DNA of 64,000 bases. Source: Comamonas koreensis. Lineage in GTDB: Bacteria; Pseudomonadota; Gammaproteobacteria; Burkholderiales; Burkholderiaceae_C. The position numbers were made by a program, and so were the translations under genes. Every line of letters begins with the position of its first letter. Position 1 is the first letter of the stretch. Location: positions 82,806 through 146,805 of the forward strand of contig NZ_JAJNCT010000014.1 in assembly GCF_021026195.1 (NCBI RefSeq), written 5' to 3'. The notes below the pieces were generated by a model. The model did not search any database. It was not told the origin of the DNA and saw only the letters and a list, made by a program, of their open reading frames with translations. This document shows positions 43,384 to 53,791 of the stretch, piece after piece.

Positions 43384-44450
43384 TGCCGGGCACTTCCTCG
43401 AAGTCGACATCGCCGCCAGCCGACGATGTCGGCTTTTCCCATTTGGAGGATGCCGCCTTGGTGTCGCCGGAAGGGGATGAAGAGTCCGCGGAGGTCGAGT
43501 CGCAAACCTGGGAAAGCCGGACGGTTGTGGCCGGTGTGGACGAACATGGCATGCGCCTGGACAAGGCGCTGGCGCTGTGGGTGCCGGAGTTCTCGCGCAG
43601 CTATCTGCAGGCCTTGCTGCTGCAGGGCGCGGTGCTGGTCAATGGCAAATCCGGTCTCAAGCCCAGCGCCAAGGTCAAGGCCGGTGACCAGGCGGTGGTT
43701 GAGCTGCGTCCCACGCAGCAAAGCCAGGCCTTCTTGCCGCAGGATATTCCGCTGGACGTGGTCTACCAGGATGAGCATCTGCTGATCATCAACAAGCCTG
43801 CCGGCATGGTGGTGCACCCCGCGCCAGGCAACTGGAGCGGTACCTTGCTCAATGCCTTGCTGGCCTACGACGCCAAGGCGGCCCAGCTGCCGCGCGCAGG
43901 CATCGTGCACCGGCTGGACAAGGACACCAGCGGACTGATGGTGGTGGCGCGCGAGCGCCAGACCATGGACGCGTTGGTCAAGCTGATCGCTGCACGCGAT
44001 GTGCGCCGCAACTACCTGGCGCTGGGCCACAAGCCCTGGCAGGGCGCAGCGCAGACCTCCGTCAGCCTGCCGATTGGCCGCGATCCACGCAACCGCCTGC
44101 GCATGGCGGCAGTCGATCTGGCCCAGCATCCCGGCAAACCGGCGCGTACCGATATCCGTCTGCTGGTCAATGGCCAGCAAGGTTGTGCGGTGTTCTGCAG
44201 CCTGCACACCGGGCGCACCCACCAGATCCGCGTGCACATGGCCTCGCTCCAGCATCCGCTGCTGGCCGATACGCTCTACGGCGGTACACCAGCTGCCGGC
44301 ATGGAGCGCCAGGCCCTGCATGCGCTGCGGCTGGCCTTTGTGCATCCAGTCACCGGGCAGAGCATGTCCTGGTTCGCGATGCCGCCTGCCGATATCACCT
44401 CGGCGATGGAAAATTGGGATCTTCGGTATAATTTGGCGGAATTGGCCTAA
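43383..44450 (+). CDS. rluD: 23S rRNA pseudouridine synthase RluD
   Basis: Pseudouridine synthase acting on helix 69 of 23S rRNA (positions 1911, 1915 and 1917 in E. coli). The 355-residue protein has an N-terminal S4 domain (MRLDKALALWVPEFSRSYLQALLLQGAVLVNG) and the catalytic Asp in HRLDKDTSGLMVVAR; GRTHQIRVHMASLQHPLLAD is also typical. The first 45 residues are an acidic, poorly conserved leader. Its ATG shares one base with the nlpD stop (TGATG). Confidence 0.93.
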   Translation: MPGTSSKSTSPPADDVGFSHLEDAALVSPEGDEESAEVESQTWESRTVVAGVDEHGMRLDKALALWVPEFSRSYLQALLLQGAVLVNGKSGLKPSAKVKAGDQAVVELRPTQQSQAFLPQDIPLDVVYQDEHLLIINKPAGMVVHPAPGNWSGTLLNALLAYDAKAAQLPRAGIVHRLDKDTSGLMVVARERQTMDALVKLIAARDVRRNYLALGHKPWQGAAQTSVSLPIGRDPRNRLRMAAVDLAQHPGKPARTDIRLLVNGQQGCAVFCSLHTGRTHQIRVHMASLQHPLLADTLYGGTPAAGMERQALHALRLAFVHPVTGQSMSWFAMPPADITSAMENWDLRYNLAELA

Positions 44451-44648
44451 GCGCTACTCCTGCAGGTCTGGTTTTTCAGCCAGCGCAAACACCCGGTTTG
44501 CACACTGCATCGGTGGCGCCCAGTGCCGGCGGCTATGGGCGCTTATGCCTGCGCCGTGATCTTGGCCATGCAAACGCGGCCCTCTTGATACGCATTCCTT
44601 TGTCTGAACACGCAGCCGCGCGCTGGCGTGAAAACAGGGATTTATCGC

Positions 44649-45527
44649 ATGCATACTTTGGAAGCAAAACGGGTGCTGGAGACTGCGCTGATCTGCGCGC
44701 CCCAGCCCATTACCGTGCGTGAGCTGCGGGGATTGTTTGCGGATGATCTGGGAACGGACACGCTCAAGGTGCTGTTGCAGGAACTGCAACTGGACTGGGC
44801 GCACCGGGGGGTAGAACTGGTACAGGTGGCATCGGGCTGGCGCTTTCAGAGCCGGCCGGAGATGCGCGAGTACCTCGATCGCCTGCATCCGGAAAAACCG
44901 CCCAAGTATTCGCGTGCGACCCTGGAAACCCTGGCCATCATTGCCTATCGGCAGCCGGTGACCCGTGGCGATATCGAAGATATCCGGGGGGTCACCGTCA
45001 ACAGCTTGATCATCAAGCAGTTGGAAGACCGGGGTTGGGTGGAAGTGATTGGCTACCGGGAGACCATCGGGCGGCCTGCGCTGCTGGCGACGACCCGGCA
45101 GTTTCTGGATGACCTGGGCCTGCAGTCGCTGGACCAGTTGCCCGAGCTGGACAGCAGCAACCAGTCGCAGACCATGTTTGACAGCCTGCCGCTGGAAGCG
45201 CCGCAAGACGAGGCCGCGCCGCAGGATGCCGGGCCAGCGGACGCCGAGGCATTCGAGCTGGTGGGTGAGCCCATGGCCATGGCAGCGCCAGTTGCCGATG
45301 GCGATGCGTTGGAAGACGCAGAGGATGCGCAGACTTTGCCTGAGGCTGGGTCTGCTGATGATGAAGATGCGGCCGCCGTGAGGGCGGCAGAGTCCCCGCA
45401 GGCAGGTGGTGATGCAGATGCCGCCACTGCCGGGGTTGAAGACAAAGATGCGGATCCTTTGGTCCGTGATGACGATGCACATAATTCCGCACCAGGCGGG
45501 GTAGAAAAGCAAAAAGATGATGAGTGA
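44649..45527 (+). CDS. scpB: Segregation and condensation protein B
   Basis: Kleisin-associated subunit of the SMC-ScpAB condensin, needed for chromosome segregation. Two winged-helix domains occupy residues 1-160, with [32 protein letters not shown] and [15 protein letters not shown] as clear family motifs. The C-terminal 130 residues form an unusual acidic, Ala/Glu/Asp-rich low-complexity tail, giving 292 residues in all. ATG 44649 follows an AGGGA site. scpA is not adjacent. The stop overlaps the start of rluB by 11 bases. Confidence 0.92.
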   Translation: MHTLEAKRVLETALICAPQPITVRELRGLFADDLGTDTLKVLLQELQLDWAHRGVELVQVASGWRFQSRPEMREYLDRLHPEKPPKYSRATLETLAIIAYRQPVTRGDIEDIRGVTVNSLIIKQLEDRGWVEVIGYRETIGRPALLATTRQFLDDLGLQSLDQLPELDSSNQSQTMFDSLPLEAPQDEAAPQDAGPADAEAFELVGEPMAMAAPVADGDALEDAEDAQTLPEAGSADDEDAAAVRAAESPQAGGDADAATAGVEDKDADPLVRDDDAHNSAPGGVEKQKDDE

Positions 45528-46983
45528 TACCAGCGATATGAATGCGCCCCAGGATGGAGATAAGGCCTTGCAAGAAGGTGCTGCGCCGTCTGAAAAGCGC
45601 CGTGCACCGCGCAAGCGTGCCGCGCCTGCGCAAGCGGCGGCGGCAGCGGCCGACGAATCCCAGGCGGCTGGCGCCGATGCCGGTGAGGCTGATGGCGATG
45701 CCGCAGCCCAGCCCGCCGAGCCGCGTGCACGCCGTGATGGCGAACAGCGCGTAAGCCGTTACCCGGCCCGAGCTCGCCGTTTCCGTGAGCGTGATGGACA
45801 GCCGCGTGATGCGCAGGGCGCAGAAGGCGATGCGCCTCCCGCCCGTGGCCGTGGTCCGGCGGGCCGTCCGCAACGCCATGCCGAGCCGGAAGGCTATGCC
45901 TTCGAAGACGTGGTGGCTGGCGCGCTGGAAGCAGCGGAAGACTCGGATGCACCCGCTCCGGTCAAGCGCGTGCTCCAGCCCCATGTGGAGGCGCCCAAGC
46001 TGCACAAGCTGCTGGCCCAGGCCGGCATGGGTTCGCGCCTGGAGATGGAGCGCCTGATTCTGGAAGGCCGCATCTCCGTCAACAACGAGCCCGCCCACGT
46101 CGGTCAGCGCATTTTGCACAGCGACAAGATCCGTGTGAACGGCAAGCTGATCACGTTCCGCATCGAGCAGCCGCCAGCGCGCGTGCTGGCCTACCACAAG
46201 CCCGTGGGCGAGGTCGTGACGCACGACGATCCGCAGAACCGCCCCACGGTGTTCCGCAAGCTGCCGCGCGTCTCGCATGGCAAGTGGCAGTCGATCGGCC
46301 GTCTCGATCTGAATACCGAAGGCCTGCTGCTGTTCACCAACTCCGGTGAGTTGGCCAACAACCTGATGCACCCGCGCTTTGGCCTGGAGCGTGAGTACGC
46401 GGTGCGCGTGCTGGGCGCCCTGACCAATGAAGAAAAGGCCTTGCTGCTGGCCGGTGTGAACCTGGAAGACGGTGTGGCCAGCTTTGGCTCCATCGATGAC
46501 GGTGGTGGCGAAGGCGCCAACTGCTGGTACCGGGTCACCATCTCCGAAGGCCGCAACCGCGAAGTGCGCCGTATGTTTGAGTCGGTGGGTCACGCGGTCA
46601 GCCGCCTGATCCGTATCCGCTACGGTGCCATGGTGCTGCCGCGCGGCTTGCGCCGCGGCTCCTGGGTCGAGCTGGACCAGCGCGACATCCAGGCGTTGAC
46701 CGTGGCTGCCGGTGGAGTGGCTGAGCGCAAACCCCGTGAGCAGAATTCTGCTGGCCGGGGCGGACGCAGTGACAACCGTCCCCAGCACAACGGCCCGCGC
46801 CCATCGGTGGGCCCGGCCAAGAACACCCGGGGTGGTGGTTTGCGCAAGGCGCCCGAGAAGCGCAATACCCAACCCGATCCGATGAAGACCTCGCTGGGCT
46901 ACATCGGTCACGACAGCCTGACGCGTCAGCGCCAGGGCCAACGCAAGAGCGGTGGCGGATTCAAGCGCGGTGGAAGGTCGTAG
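45517..46983 (+). CDS. rluB: 23S rRNA pseudouridine synthase RluB with long low-complexity ends
   Basis: Pseudouridine synthase of the RsuA/RluB family, probably modifying 23S rRNA position 2605. The core of about 240 residues has an S4 domain ([29 protein letters not shown]) and the catalytic Asp in [20 protein letters not shown], with [16 protein letters not shown] near the end. It is 488 residues (E. coli RluB 291) because of a charged Ala/Arg-rich N-terminus of about 160 residues and a Gly/Arg/Lys-rich C-terminus ending in [10 protein letters not shown], which probably bind RNA. Two adjacent ATG codons (45517, 45520) are possible starts inside the end of scpB. Confidence 0.92.
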   Translation: MMSDTSDMNAPQDGDKALQEGAAPSEKRRAPRKRAAPAQAAAAAADESQAAGADAGEADGDAAAQPAEPRARRDGEQRVSRYPARARRFRERDGQPRDAQGAEGDAPPARGRGPAGRPQRHAEPEGYAFEDVVAGALEAAEDSDAPAPVKRVLQPHVEAPKLHKLLAQAGMGSRLEMERLILEGRISVNNEPAHVGQRILHSDKIRVNGKLITFRIEQPPARVLAYHKPVGEVVTHDDPQNRPTVFRKLPRVSHGKWQSIGRLDLNTEGLLLFTNSGELANNLMHPRFGLEREYAVRVLGALTNEEKALLLAGVNLEDGVASFGSIDDGGGEGANCWYRVTISEGRNREVRRMFESVGHAVSRLIRIRYGAMVLPRGLRRGSWVELDQRDIQALTVAAGGVAERKPREQNSAGRGGRSDNRPQHNGPRPSVGPAKNTRGGGLRKAPEKRNTQPDPMKTSLGYIGHDSLTRQRQGQRKSGGGFKRGGRS

Positions 46984-47062
46984 TCACGCCGCTGACTTCC
47001 AGGACACCGTACAATCAAAGGTTTGCTTTTAGAGCAAAAAATCCATCAACAGGAAATTTATT

Positions 47063-47488
47063 ATGGCAATCGAACGTACCCTCTCGATCATCAAGCCCGA
47101 TGCAGTGGCTAAGAATGTTATCGGTCAAATCTACGCCCGCTTTGAAGCTGCTGGCCTGAAGATCGTGGCCGCCAAGCTGGTGCAACTGTCGCGTCAAGAC
47201 GCTGAGCAGTTCTACGCTGTGCACGCTGCCCGTCCTTTCTTCAAGGATCTGGTGGACTTCATGATCTCCGGTCCTGTGATGATCCAGGCTCTGGAAGGCG
47301 AAAACGCCATCCTGAAGAACCGTGAGCTGATGGGCGCTACCGACCCTAAGAAGGCCGACAAGGGCACGATCCGCGCTGACTTCGCTGACAGCATCGACGC
47401 CAACGCCGTGCACGGCTCTGACGCTGCCGAGACCGCCGCTGTGGAAGTGGCGTTCTTCTTCCCCGGCATGAACGTTTATTCCCGTTAA
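47063..47488 (+). CDS. ndk: Nucleoside diphosphate kinase
   Basis: Transfers the gamma phosphate between nucleoside tri- and diphosphates. The 141-residue protein is full length (E. coli 143). [15 protein letters not shown] at the N-terminus and the active-site histidine in [20 protein letters not shown] are exact family motifs. Codon choice is strongly biased towards abundant codons, as expected for a highly expressed gene. A TACAAT element at 47010-47015 probably belongs to its promoter, so it is transcribed separately from rluB. Confidence 0.97.
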   Translation: MAIERTLSIIKPDAVAKNVIGQIYARFEAAGLKIVAAKLVQLSRQDAEQFYAVHAARPFFKDLVDFMISGPVMIQALEGENAILKNRELMGATDPKKADKGTIRADFADSIDANAVHGSDAAETAAVEVAFFFPGMNVYSR

Positions 47489-47497
47489 TTGACATGT

Positions 47498-47517
47498 ACG
47501 CGGCCGCAAGGCCGCGT
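47498..47517 (+). other. GC-rich hairpin with GCAA tetraloop between ndk and rlmN
   Basis: ACGCGGCC and GGCCGCGT form a perfect eight-base-pair stem closed by a GCAA (GNRA) tetraloop. It begins ten bases after the ndk stop and has no T tract, so it is more likely an mRNA-stabilising 3' structure for ndk or a processing site than a terminator. Confidence 0.6.
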
Positions 47518-47547
47518 GGCATAGGTAAGTGGCCCGAGCGTATATCC

Positions 47548-48669
47548 ATGACCACCAATTTGCTTGATTTTGATTTGGCTGGTTTGACCGCCTTTTGCGA
47601 AGGGCTGGGAGAGAAGCGCTTCCGGGCCACGCAGCTTTTTCGCTGGATCCACCAGCGCGGTGCAGCCGATTTCGACCAGATGACCGATCTGGCCAAGTCC
47701 CTGCGCGAAAAACTCAAGGGCACGGCCCATGTCACGGCGCTGCCCGTGATCACCGAGCACGTGTCCACCGACGGAACAGTCAAGTGGCTGTTCGACGTGG
47801 GTGACGGCAATGCCGTCGAATCCGTATTCATTCCCGAAGATGACCGTGGCACCTTGTGCGTCTCTTCGCAGGCTGGTTGCGCAGTGGGATGCCGCTTTTG
47901 CTCGACAGGGCACCAGGGCTTCAGCCGCAACCTGACTACTGGCGAAATCATGGCGCAGCTGTGGTTTGCCGAACACGCGCTGCGCAAGCGCCTGGGGCGC
48001 GATGAGCGCATCATCTCCAACGTGGTGATGATGGGCATGGGCGAGCCCCTGCAAAATTACACGGCCTTGGTGCCCGCATTGCGCACCATGCTGGATGACC
48101 ATGGCTATGGTCTGTCGCGCCGCCGCGTCACCGTCTCCACCTCGGGTGTGGTGCCGATGATGGACCGCCTGTCGCAAGACTGCGCCGTGGCGCTGGCCGT
48201 GTCGTTGCACGCGCCCAACGACCCGCTGCGCAATGGCCTGGTGCCGCTGAACAAGAAATACCCGCTCGCCGAGCTGATGCAGTCCTGCCGCCGCTACCTG
48301 GAGTTTGCGCCGCGTGACTTCATCACCTTTGAGTATTGCATGCTCGACGGCGTCAACGACCAGCCCGAGCATGCCCAGCAATTGATAGCACTGGTGCGAG
48401 AGTATGCGGGCAACGGCGGGGCCTGGTGCAAATTCAATTTGATTCCATTCAACCCGTTTCCAGCCTCTGGTCTGTTACGATCACCTGCCAACCGGGTGAC
48501 GGAATTTGCCAAGATGCTCTCGGATGCGGGCGTCGTGACCACCGTGCGCAAGACCCGGGGCGATGACATCGATGCGGCCTGTGGCCAGCTCGCTGGCGAT
48601 GTGAAAGACCGCACCAAAGCGGCGGAGCGTATGGCCAAGAACCGGGTCATACCGCTGGCACAAGTCTAG
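47548..48669 (+). CDS. rlmN: Dual-specificity 23S rRNA/tRNA adenine-C2 methyltransferase
   Basis: Radical-SAM enzyme that methylates C2 of A2503 in 23S rRNA and A37 of some tRNAs. The 373-residue protein carries the radical-SAM cysteines in the C-x3-C-x2-C motif of [12 protein letters not shown], and the [10 protein letters not shown] and [21 protein letters not shown] segments are diagnostic. The resolving cysteine is in the [11 protein letters not shown] segment near the C-terminus. ATG 47548 is chosen; the frame extends upstream through the hairpin region without a better start. Confidence 0.95.
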   Translation: MTTNLLDFDLAGLTAFCEGLGEKRFRATQLFRWIHQRGAADFDQMTDLAKSLREKLKGTAHVTALPVITEHVSTDGTVKWLFDVGDGNAVESVFIPEDDRGTLCVSSQAGCAVGCRFCSTGHQGFSRNLTTGEIMAQLWFAEHALRKRLGRDERIISNVVMMGMGEPLQNYTALVPALRTMLDDHGYGLSRRRVTVSTSGVVPMMDRLSQDCAVALAVSLHAPNDPLRNGLVPLNKKYPLAELMQSCRRYLEFAPRDFITFEYCMLDGVNDQPEHAQQLIALVREYAGNGGAWCKFNLIPFNPFPASGLLRSPANRVTEFAKMLSDAGVVTTVRKTRGDDIDAACGQLAGDVKDRTKAAERMAKNRVIPLAQV

Positions 48670-48700
48670 AAATAGTCCAATCAGTTTGAGGAGGGTGTGC

Positions 48701-49528
48701 ATGCAAGAGGCTGTGACAACAGGGCAACCGAGGGTGCATCGCCTCATGGCTGCCACCTTTTTAGGGCTGGCCCTGATCGGTGGTTTGTCGGGCTGCGGTA
48801 CCGCCAGTAACACGGCCCGCGAGGATGCCGCCTATGTCACACAATCCGATGAGACCGAAATCCATCGGCGTGCACGCATTCGTCTGGAGCTGGCCGCCAG
48901 CTATTTCCAAACCGGCCGAACCACGATCGCGCTGGATGAGATCAAGCAGGTGCTGGCGCTGGACCCCAACAGTGGTGACGCCTACAACATGCGCGGCCTC
49001 ATCTACATGCAGCTGGGCGAGCCCGATATTGCCGATGAGAGCTTTAGCAAGGCGCAATCGCTCAAGCCCACCGATGCCAACATCATGCACAACCATGGCT
49101 GGCTGCTCTGCCAAGAGAAAAAATACGACGCGGCAGACCGCTACTTCAACCAGGCCTTGGTGCAGCGCCAGTATTTCCAGCAAGCCAAGACCTTGATGGC
49201 CCAGGGCCTGTGCCATGAGGCTGCCGGCAAGCCTGCCGAAGCCGAGGCCAGCCTGCTCAAGGCCTATGAATACGATGCCGGTAACCCGGTCGTCAGCTTC
49301 AACCTGGCCAAGCTGATGAACCAACGCGGCGACCCGCGCCGCGCCCAGTTCTATATCCGCCGTCTCAACAACGGCGAGTTGGCCAACTCCGAATCCCTGT
49401 TCCTCGGTATCCAAATTGAAAAAGCCCTGGGCGATGGAGCGAGCGCACGTGCGCTGGCGGCCCAATTGCAAAAGCGTTTCCCCGACTCCAAAGAGACGGC
49501 ACGTATCGCTGGTGGAGGCGTGCTGTGA
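48701..49528 (+). CDS. pilW: Type IV pilus biogenesis/stability lipoprotein PilW (PilF)
   Basis: Outer-membrane pilotin for the PilQ secretin, 275 residues. The lipoprotein signal ends GGLSGC (lipobox Cys about 33 residues in) and is followed by about six TPR repeats (RLELAASYFQTGRTTIALDEIKQ onwards). GAGGAGGG precedes ATG 48701. Its position between rlmN and the RodZ-type gene, leading to ispG and hisS, is the conserved pilW location in beta- and gammaproteobacteria. The stop overlaps the next GTG start. Confidence 0.88.
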   Translation: MQEAVTTGQPRVHRLMAATFLGLALIGGLSGCGTASNTAREDAAYVTQSDETEIHRRARIRLELAASYFQTGRTTIALDEIKQVLALDPNSGDAYNMRGLIYMQLGEPDIADESFSKAQSLKPTDANIMHNHGWLLCQEKKYDAADRYFNQALVQRQYFQQAKTLMAQGLCHEAAGKPAEAEASLLKAYEYDAGNPVVSFNLAKLMNQRGDPRRAQFYIRRLNNGELANSESLFLGIQIEKALGDGASARALAAQLQKRFPDSKETARIAGGGVL

Positions 49529-50430
49529 ACGAGTCTGATATCCAAGAAGCAACGAACGCAAACCAAGCTGCCCTCAGTGCTGGCGAGATGCTGCGCCAGG
49601 CCCGCGAAGAGCTCGGCTACCACCTGCCTGCCGTGGCCGCGCACCTGAAGGTGTCCGTCCACAAGCTTGAAGCGCTGGAAGCGGGCGACTGGAGCGCCTT
49701 TCCGGATGTGGTCTTTGTGCGCGCGCTGGCCTCGGCCGTGTGCCGTGTGCTCAAGATCGATCCCGCTCCCGTGCTGGCCCAGTTGCCCAAGCCGCCCGGC
49801 AAGGACCTGAGCCCGGGCGTGGAAAGTGTCAAAACCCGCGTGGCCGTGGGCCCGGCGCAGAGCAAGAAAAATGATTTCCCCAGCAGCAAGCCTTTCCCCT
49901 GGATGGGCGTGGTGGTACTGCTGATCGTGGCGACCGTCGGCGTGCTGTTCTATCCGCAACTGGCGGACTACTGGAAGAGCTCCACCGCGGCTTCTGCCCC
50001 GGCACCTGCGCGTTCCAACAACGTCGCCGGCGTGGCTGAGCAGTCCGAGCCCGTTGCGCTGGGTGGCAGCTCGACCGATCCGGTGCCCGAGGCGCCGGCC
50101 AATGGCCCCGCCGAAGCGGGTGGCACTGCTGCGCTGGCAGGCCCGGTTAGCCCAGCCGCTACAGCCCCCGTGGCGGCTGCTCCTGCAGAAGGCGCGCCAT
50201 TGTTGCATTTCAAGGCTAGCCAGGACAGCTGGGTGCAGGTCAAGGAAGCCAGTGGCAAGGTGGTGTTTGAAAAGACCATCCGTGCCGGCACGAACGAAGA
50301 TATCGCGGCCACCCCGCCGCTCAAGCTCATCGTGGGCAATGCGGTGGGAGTGGAGATGCAGCTGCGCGGGTCGGCTTTTGATCTGAAAAAAGTGACCAAG
50401 GGCAGCATCGCCCGTTTTGAGGTGAATTAA
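49525..50430 (+). CDS. rodZ: RodZ-family cytoskeleton protein
   Basis: Bitopic inner-membrane protein of 301 residues that links MreB to the wall-synthesis machinery. A cytoplasmic HTH_25 domain (residues 18-90, GEMLRQAREELGYHLPAVAAHLKVS) is followed by one membrane segment (MGVVVLLIVATVGVLFY, about residues 130-147), an Ala/Pro linker and a periplasmic DUF4115 domain (LHFKASQDSWVQVKEASGKVVFEK). GTG 49525 overlaps the pilW stop by four bases, and ispG starts directly at its own stop, so three genes are tightly coupled. Confidence 0.88.
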   Translation: MNESDIQEATNANQAALSAGEMLRQAREELGYHLPAVAAHLKVSVHKLEALEAGDWSAFPDVVFVRALASAVCRVLKIDPAPVLAQLPKPPGKDLSPGVESVKTRVAVGPAQSKKNDFPSSKPFPWMGVVVLLIVATVGVLFYPQLADYWKSSTAASAPAPARSNNVAGVAEQSEPVALGGSSTDPVPEAPANGPAEAGGTAALAGPVSPAATAPVAAAPAEGAPLLHFKASQDSWVQVKEASGKVVFEKTIRAGTNEDIAATPPLKLIVGNAVGVEMQLRGSAFDLKKVTKGSIARFEVN

Positions 50431-51708
50431 GTGCAAGAAGAGAACATCCTGTTGCCCGTGCCCATGGTGGCGCCGGCCGCCCGCAAAAGTCGCCAGGCCC
50501 GCGTGGTCTGGGGTGACCGTGTGGTGACGGTGGGGGGCGATGCGCCCGTGCGCATACAGTCGATGACGAACACAGACACCGTGGATGTGATCGAGACGGC
50601 CATCCAGGTCAAGGAGCTGGCGCAGGCGGGTTCGGAGATGGTGCGTATCACCGTCAACACACCGGAGGCCGCAGCAGCCGTGCCCTATGTGCGCGAGCAG
50701 CTCGACCGCATGGGCGAGAACGTGCCACTGGTAGGCGACTTCCACTACAACGGCCACCGCTTGCTGACCGAGTTTCCTGACTGCGCCAAGGCGCTGTCCA
50801 AGTACCGGATCAACCCCGGCAATGTGGGCAAGGGTGACAAGAAGGACAAGCAGTTCGGCCAGATGATCGAGGCGGCCATGCAGTACGACAAGGCCGTGCG
50901 CATCGGTGTGAACTGGGGCAGCCTGGACCAGGAACTGCTGGCCGAACTGATGGACGAGAACAGCCGCCGCGCCGTGCCCTGGGACGGGCGCCAGGTGATG
51001 TACGAGGCACTGATTACCTCGGCCATTTCCTCTGCGCGGCGTGCCGAAGAAATGGGCCTGAATGGTGACCAGATCATCCTTTCCTGCAAAGTCAGTGGTG
51101 TGCAGGATTTGGTGGCTGTGTATCGGGGGCTGTCCGCGCGCTGCGACTATGCACTGCACCTGGGTTTGACCGAGGCGGGCATGGGCACCAAGGGCACGGT
51201 GGCCTCAGCCGCTGCGCTATCGATCCTGCTGCAAGACGGCATTGGCGACACCATTCGCGTGTCGCTGACCCCGCAGCCGGGCGAGGCCCGTACCCAAGAA
51301 GTGGTGGTGGCCAGCGAGATTCTGCAGGCCATGGGCATGCGCAGCTTTGTGCCCAGCGTCACCGCCTGCCCAGGCTGCGGCCGCACCACCAGCACCACCT
51401 TCCAGGAACTGGCGCGTGACATCGACCAGCACCTGCGCTCGCAAATGCCGGTCTGGCGCGTGAAGTACCCCGGCGTCGAGAAGATGAAGGTGGCCGTGAT
51501 GGGCTGCATCGTCAACGGCCCGGGCGAAAGCAAGCATGCCGATATTGGCATCAGCCTGCCGGGCAACGGCGAATCGCCCGCAGCGCCCGTCTTTATTGAC
51601 GGCGAAAAGGCCATGACCTTGCGCGGTGACCGGATTGCGCAAGAGTTCCACGAGATCGTGCAAGCCTATGTGGAGCGCCGCTACGGTGCTGCCAAGGTAG
51701 ATAATTGA
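50431..51708 (+). CDS. ispG: 4-hydroxy-3-methylbut-2-enyl-diphosphate synthase IspG
   Basis: [4Fe-4S] enzyme of the MEP isoprenoid pathway converting cyclic MEcPP to HMBPP. The 425-residue protein is longer than E. coli IspG (372), as is usual in betaproteobacteria. Cluster cysteines lie in [13 protein letters not shown] and in [10 protein letters not shown], and the barrel begins with [14 protein letters not shown] 50431 is contiguous with the rodZ stop codon. Confidence 0.95.
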   Translation: MQEENILLPVPMVAPAARKSRQARVVWGDRVVTVGGDAPVRIQSMTNTDTVDVIETAIQVKELAQAGSEMVRITVNTPEAAAAVPYVREQLDRMGENVPLVGDFHYNGHRLLTEFPDCAKALSKYRINPGNVGKGDKKDKQFGQMIEAAMQYDKAVRIGVNWGSLDQELLAELMDENSRRAVPWDGRQVMYEALITSAISSARRAEEMGLNGDQIILSCKVSGVQDLVAVYRGLSARCDYALHLGLTEAGMGTKGTVASAAALSILLQDGIGDTIRVSLTPQPGEARTQEVVVASEILQAMGMRSFVPSVTACPGCGRTTSTTFQELARDIDQHLRSQMPVWRVKYPGVEKMKVAVMGCIVNGPGESKHADIGISLPGNGESPAAPVFIDGEKAMTLRGDRIAQEFHEIVQAYVERRYGAAKVDN

Positions 51709-51769
51709 TAGCTGCACTTGCTGGCCTGGCAAGTGTTTGCAAGCATACTGAACAGAGAGATAGAAGCCC

Positions 51770-53074
51770 ATGGGCATGAATGAAAAGCTGGCCGCCATCA
51801 AAGGCATGAACGATATCCTGCCGCCCGATTCGGCCATGTGGGAATGGTTTGAAGGCAAGGTGCGCGACTTGATGGGGCGTTTTGCCTACCGCAACATCCG
51901 CACGCCCCTGGCCGAGCACACGGCGCTGTTTGTGCGCGGTCTGGGCGAGGTGACCGACATTGTCGAGAAGGAAATGTATTCCTTCGAAGACCGGGCCGAC
52001 AAGCATGGCCAGGCCGAGCACCTGACCCTTCGCCCGGAAGGCACTGCCGGTGTGGTGCGCGCCGTGGTCGAGAACAACATGCTCTATGACGGCGGCAAGC
52101 GCCTGTTCTACATTGGCGCCATGTTCCGCCGTGAAAAGCCGCAACGCGGCCGCTACCGCCAGTTCCACCAGGTTGGCGTCGAAGCCATGGGCTTTGGCGG
52201 CGCCGAGCTCGATGCCGAGGTGATCCTGCTGGCCGCGCAGCTCTGGAAGGACCTGGGCATCGAAGGCGTGCGCCTGGAGCTCAACAGCCTGGGCCAGCCC
52301 GAGGAGCGCCGCGCCCACCGCGAGGCATTGGTGGCCTATTTTGAGCAGCACACCGATGTGATGGACGAGGAGGGCAAGCGCCGCATGTACAGCAACCCGC
52401 TGCGCGTGCTGGACACCAAGAACCCGGCGATGCAGGCGATGGTCAATGCTGCCCCCCAGCTGCTGGACTTTCTGGGTGATGACTCCAAGGCCCACTTGAA
52501 GGCGGTGCAGGACATTCTGGACGCCAACGGCGTGGCCTGGTCGGTCAACCCGCGCCTGGTGCGTGGCATGGACTACTACAACCTGACGGTGTTCGAGTTC
52601 ATCACCGACAAGCTCGGCTCGCAAGGCACGATCTGTGGCGGTGGCCGCTATGACTACCTGATCGAGCAGATTGGCGGCAAGCCTGCGCCGGCCGTGGGCT
52701 GGGGCATGGGCATCGAGCGCGTTCTGGAGCTGATCAAAGAGCTGAATATCCAGTGGGATCGCCCGTCTATTGATGCCTACGCTATCCTGCCGGACGCAGC
52801 ACTGCTGCCGCAGGCCATGCGCGTGATCCAGACCCTGCGTCAAGCCGGTGTTCGGGTACAGATGCATGGCTCGGCCGTGGCAGGCAGCCTGGGCAGCATG
52901 AAGTCGCAGTTCAAGAAGGCCGATGCCAGCGGCGCCGCTTGCGCGCTGATCTTTGGCAGCGACGAGATGCAGCGCGGCATGGTGACCGTCAAGCAGCTGC
53001 GCGATGGTGAGGGTGCTCAGGCCGAACGTGCGATAGACGCCGTGGCCGACTGGGCAGCGCAATTGCGCGCATAA
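51770..53074 (+). CDS. hisS: Histidyl-tRNA synthetase
   Basis: Class II aminoacyl-tRNA synthetase charging tRNA-His. The 434 residues match the family (E. coli 424). [11 protein letters not shown] at the start, motif 2 in [21 protein letters not shown], the histidine-binding segments [13 protein letters not shown] and GGGRYDYL, and motif 3 in [10 protein letters not shown] are all present, followed by the anticodon-binding domain. It follows ispG by 61 bases. ATG 51770 is chosen over ATG 51776. The paralogue HisZ is encoded at 60448. Confidence 0.96.
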   Translation: MGMNEKLAAIKGMNDILPPDSAMWEWFEGKVRDLMGRFAYRNIRTPLAEHTALFVRGLGEVTDIVEKEMYSFEDRADKHGQAEHLTLRPEGTAGVVRAVVENNMLYDGGKRLFYIGAMFRREKPQRGRYRQFHQVGVEAMGFGGAELDAEVILLAAQLWKDLGIEGVRLELNSLGQPEERRAHREALVAYFEQHTDVMDEEGKRRMYSNPLRVLDTKNPAMQAMVNAAPQLLDFLGDDSKAHLKAVQDILDANGVAWSVNPRLVRGMDYYNLTVFEFITDKLGSQGTICGGGRYDYLIEQIGGKPAPAVGWGMGIERVLELIKELNIQWDRPSIDAYAILPDAALLPQAMRVIQTLRQAGVRVQMHGSAVAGSLGSMKSQFKKADASGAACALIFGSDEMQRGMVTVKQLRDGEGAQAERAIDAVADWAAQLRA

Positions 53075-53075
53075 G

Positions 53076-53102
53076 TGCAGCCTCGGCTGCAAGCATTTTT
53101 TT
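53076..53102 (+). terminator. Terminator-like hairpin after hisS
   Basis: TGCAGC and GCTGCA pair around a CTCG loop and are followed within five bases by seven T. The stem is short, so termination is probably partial and yfgM may be reached by read-through. Confidence 0.55.
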
Positions 53103-53124
53103 GATTCAACTCCCTTAGAACAAT

Positions 53125-53769
53125 ATGGCAACGCATTTAGATCTGGAAGAACAGGAACAGATAGACCAGCTCAAGCACTTCTGGAACAAGTGGGGCACCT
53201 TGATCACCACAGTGCTGGTGATTGTGCTGGGGGGCTTTGCCGCCTGGAACGGCTACCAATACTGGCAGAACCGCCAGGCCTCGCAAGCCAGCGCGCTGTC
53301 GTCGGCGGTCGAGGCTGCGGTCAACTCCGGTGACAAGACCCGCATCGACCAGGCCTTTGGCGACCTGCGCAGCAACTATGGCAGCACCATGCAAGCGGCA
53401 CATGCCGGCCTGCTCGTAGCCAAGGCTGCAGGTGACAAGGGCCAGATGGACGATGCCAAGGCTGCGCTCACCTGGGTGGCGGACAATGCGTCGGATGAGG
53501 GCCTCAAGGCCACTGCCCGCGTGCGTTTGGCGGCCGTGCTGCTCAACAGCCAGGCCTACGATGAGGCGCTCAAGGTGCTGGGCACCAAGATGCCGACCGA
53601 GTTCGATGCCGTGGTGGCAGACCACAAGGGCGATGTCTACCTGGCCAAGGGCGACAAGGCGCAAGCCATTGAGTCCTACAAGGCGGCTTTGCAAAAGACA
53701 GAACCGGGCGTGGAATACCGCAACGTGATCTCCGTCAAGCTCAATGCGCTGGGCGAAGATCTGAAGTGA
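53125..53769 (+). CDS. yfgM: YfgM-family ancillary SecYEG translocon subunit
   Basis: Inner-membrane protein of 214 residues, close to E. coli YfgM (206). A short cytoplasmic start (LEEQEQIDQLKHFWNKWG) leads into one membrane segment (LITTVLVIVLGGFAAWNGY) and a periplasmic TPR-like domain (EALKVLGTKMP, VYLAKGDKAQAIESY). In E. coli YfgM works with PpiD at the Sec translocon. The order hisS-yfgM-bamB-der is conserved in proteobacteria and supports the call. Confidence 0.9.
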   Translation: MATHLDLEEQEQIDQLKHFWNKWGTLITTVLVIVLGGFAAWNGYQYWQNRQASQASALSSAVEAAVNSGDKTRIDQAFGDLRSNYGSTMQAAHAGLLVAKAAGDKGQMDDAKAALTWVADNASDEGLKATARVRLAAVLLNSQAYDEALKVLGTKMPTEFDAVVADHKGDVYLAKGDKAQAIESYKAALQKTEPGVEYRNVISVKLNALGEDLK

Positions 53770-53791
53770 TGGATGGCAGAAGGCAGTGCGC

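Noticed and set aside
45013..46941. A 642-codon minus-strand frame opposite scpB and rluB
   Set aside because: Composition is repetitive and protein-like features are missing, while both plus-strand genes have clear domains. It is an antisense shadow.
49351..51159. A 602-codon minus-strand frame opposite pilW, rodZ and ispG
   Set aside because: It crosses three well-supported genes and has no recognisable motif.
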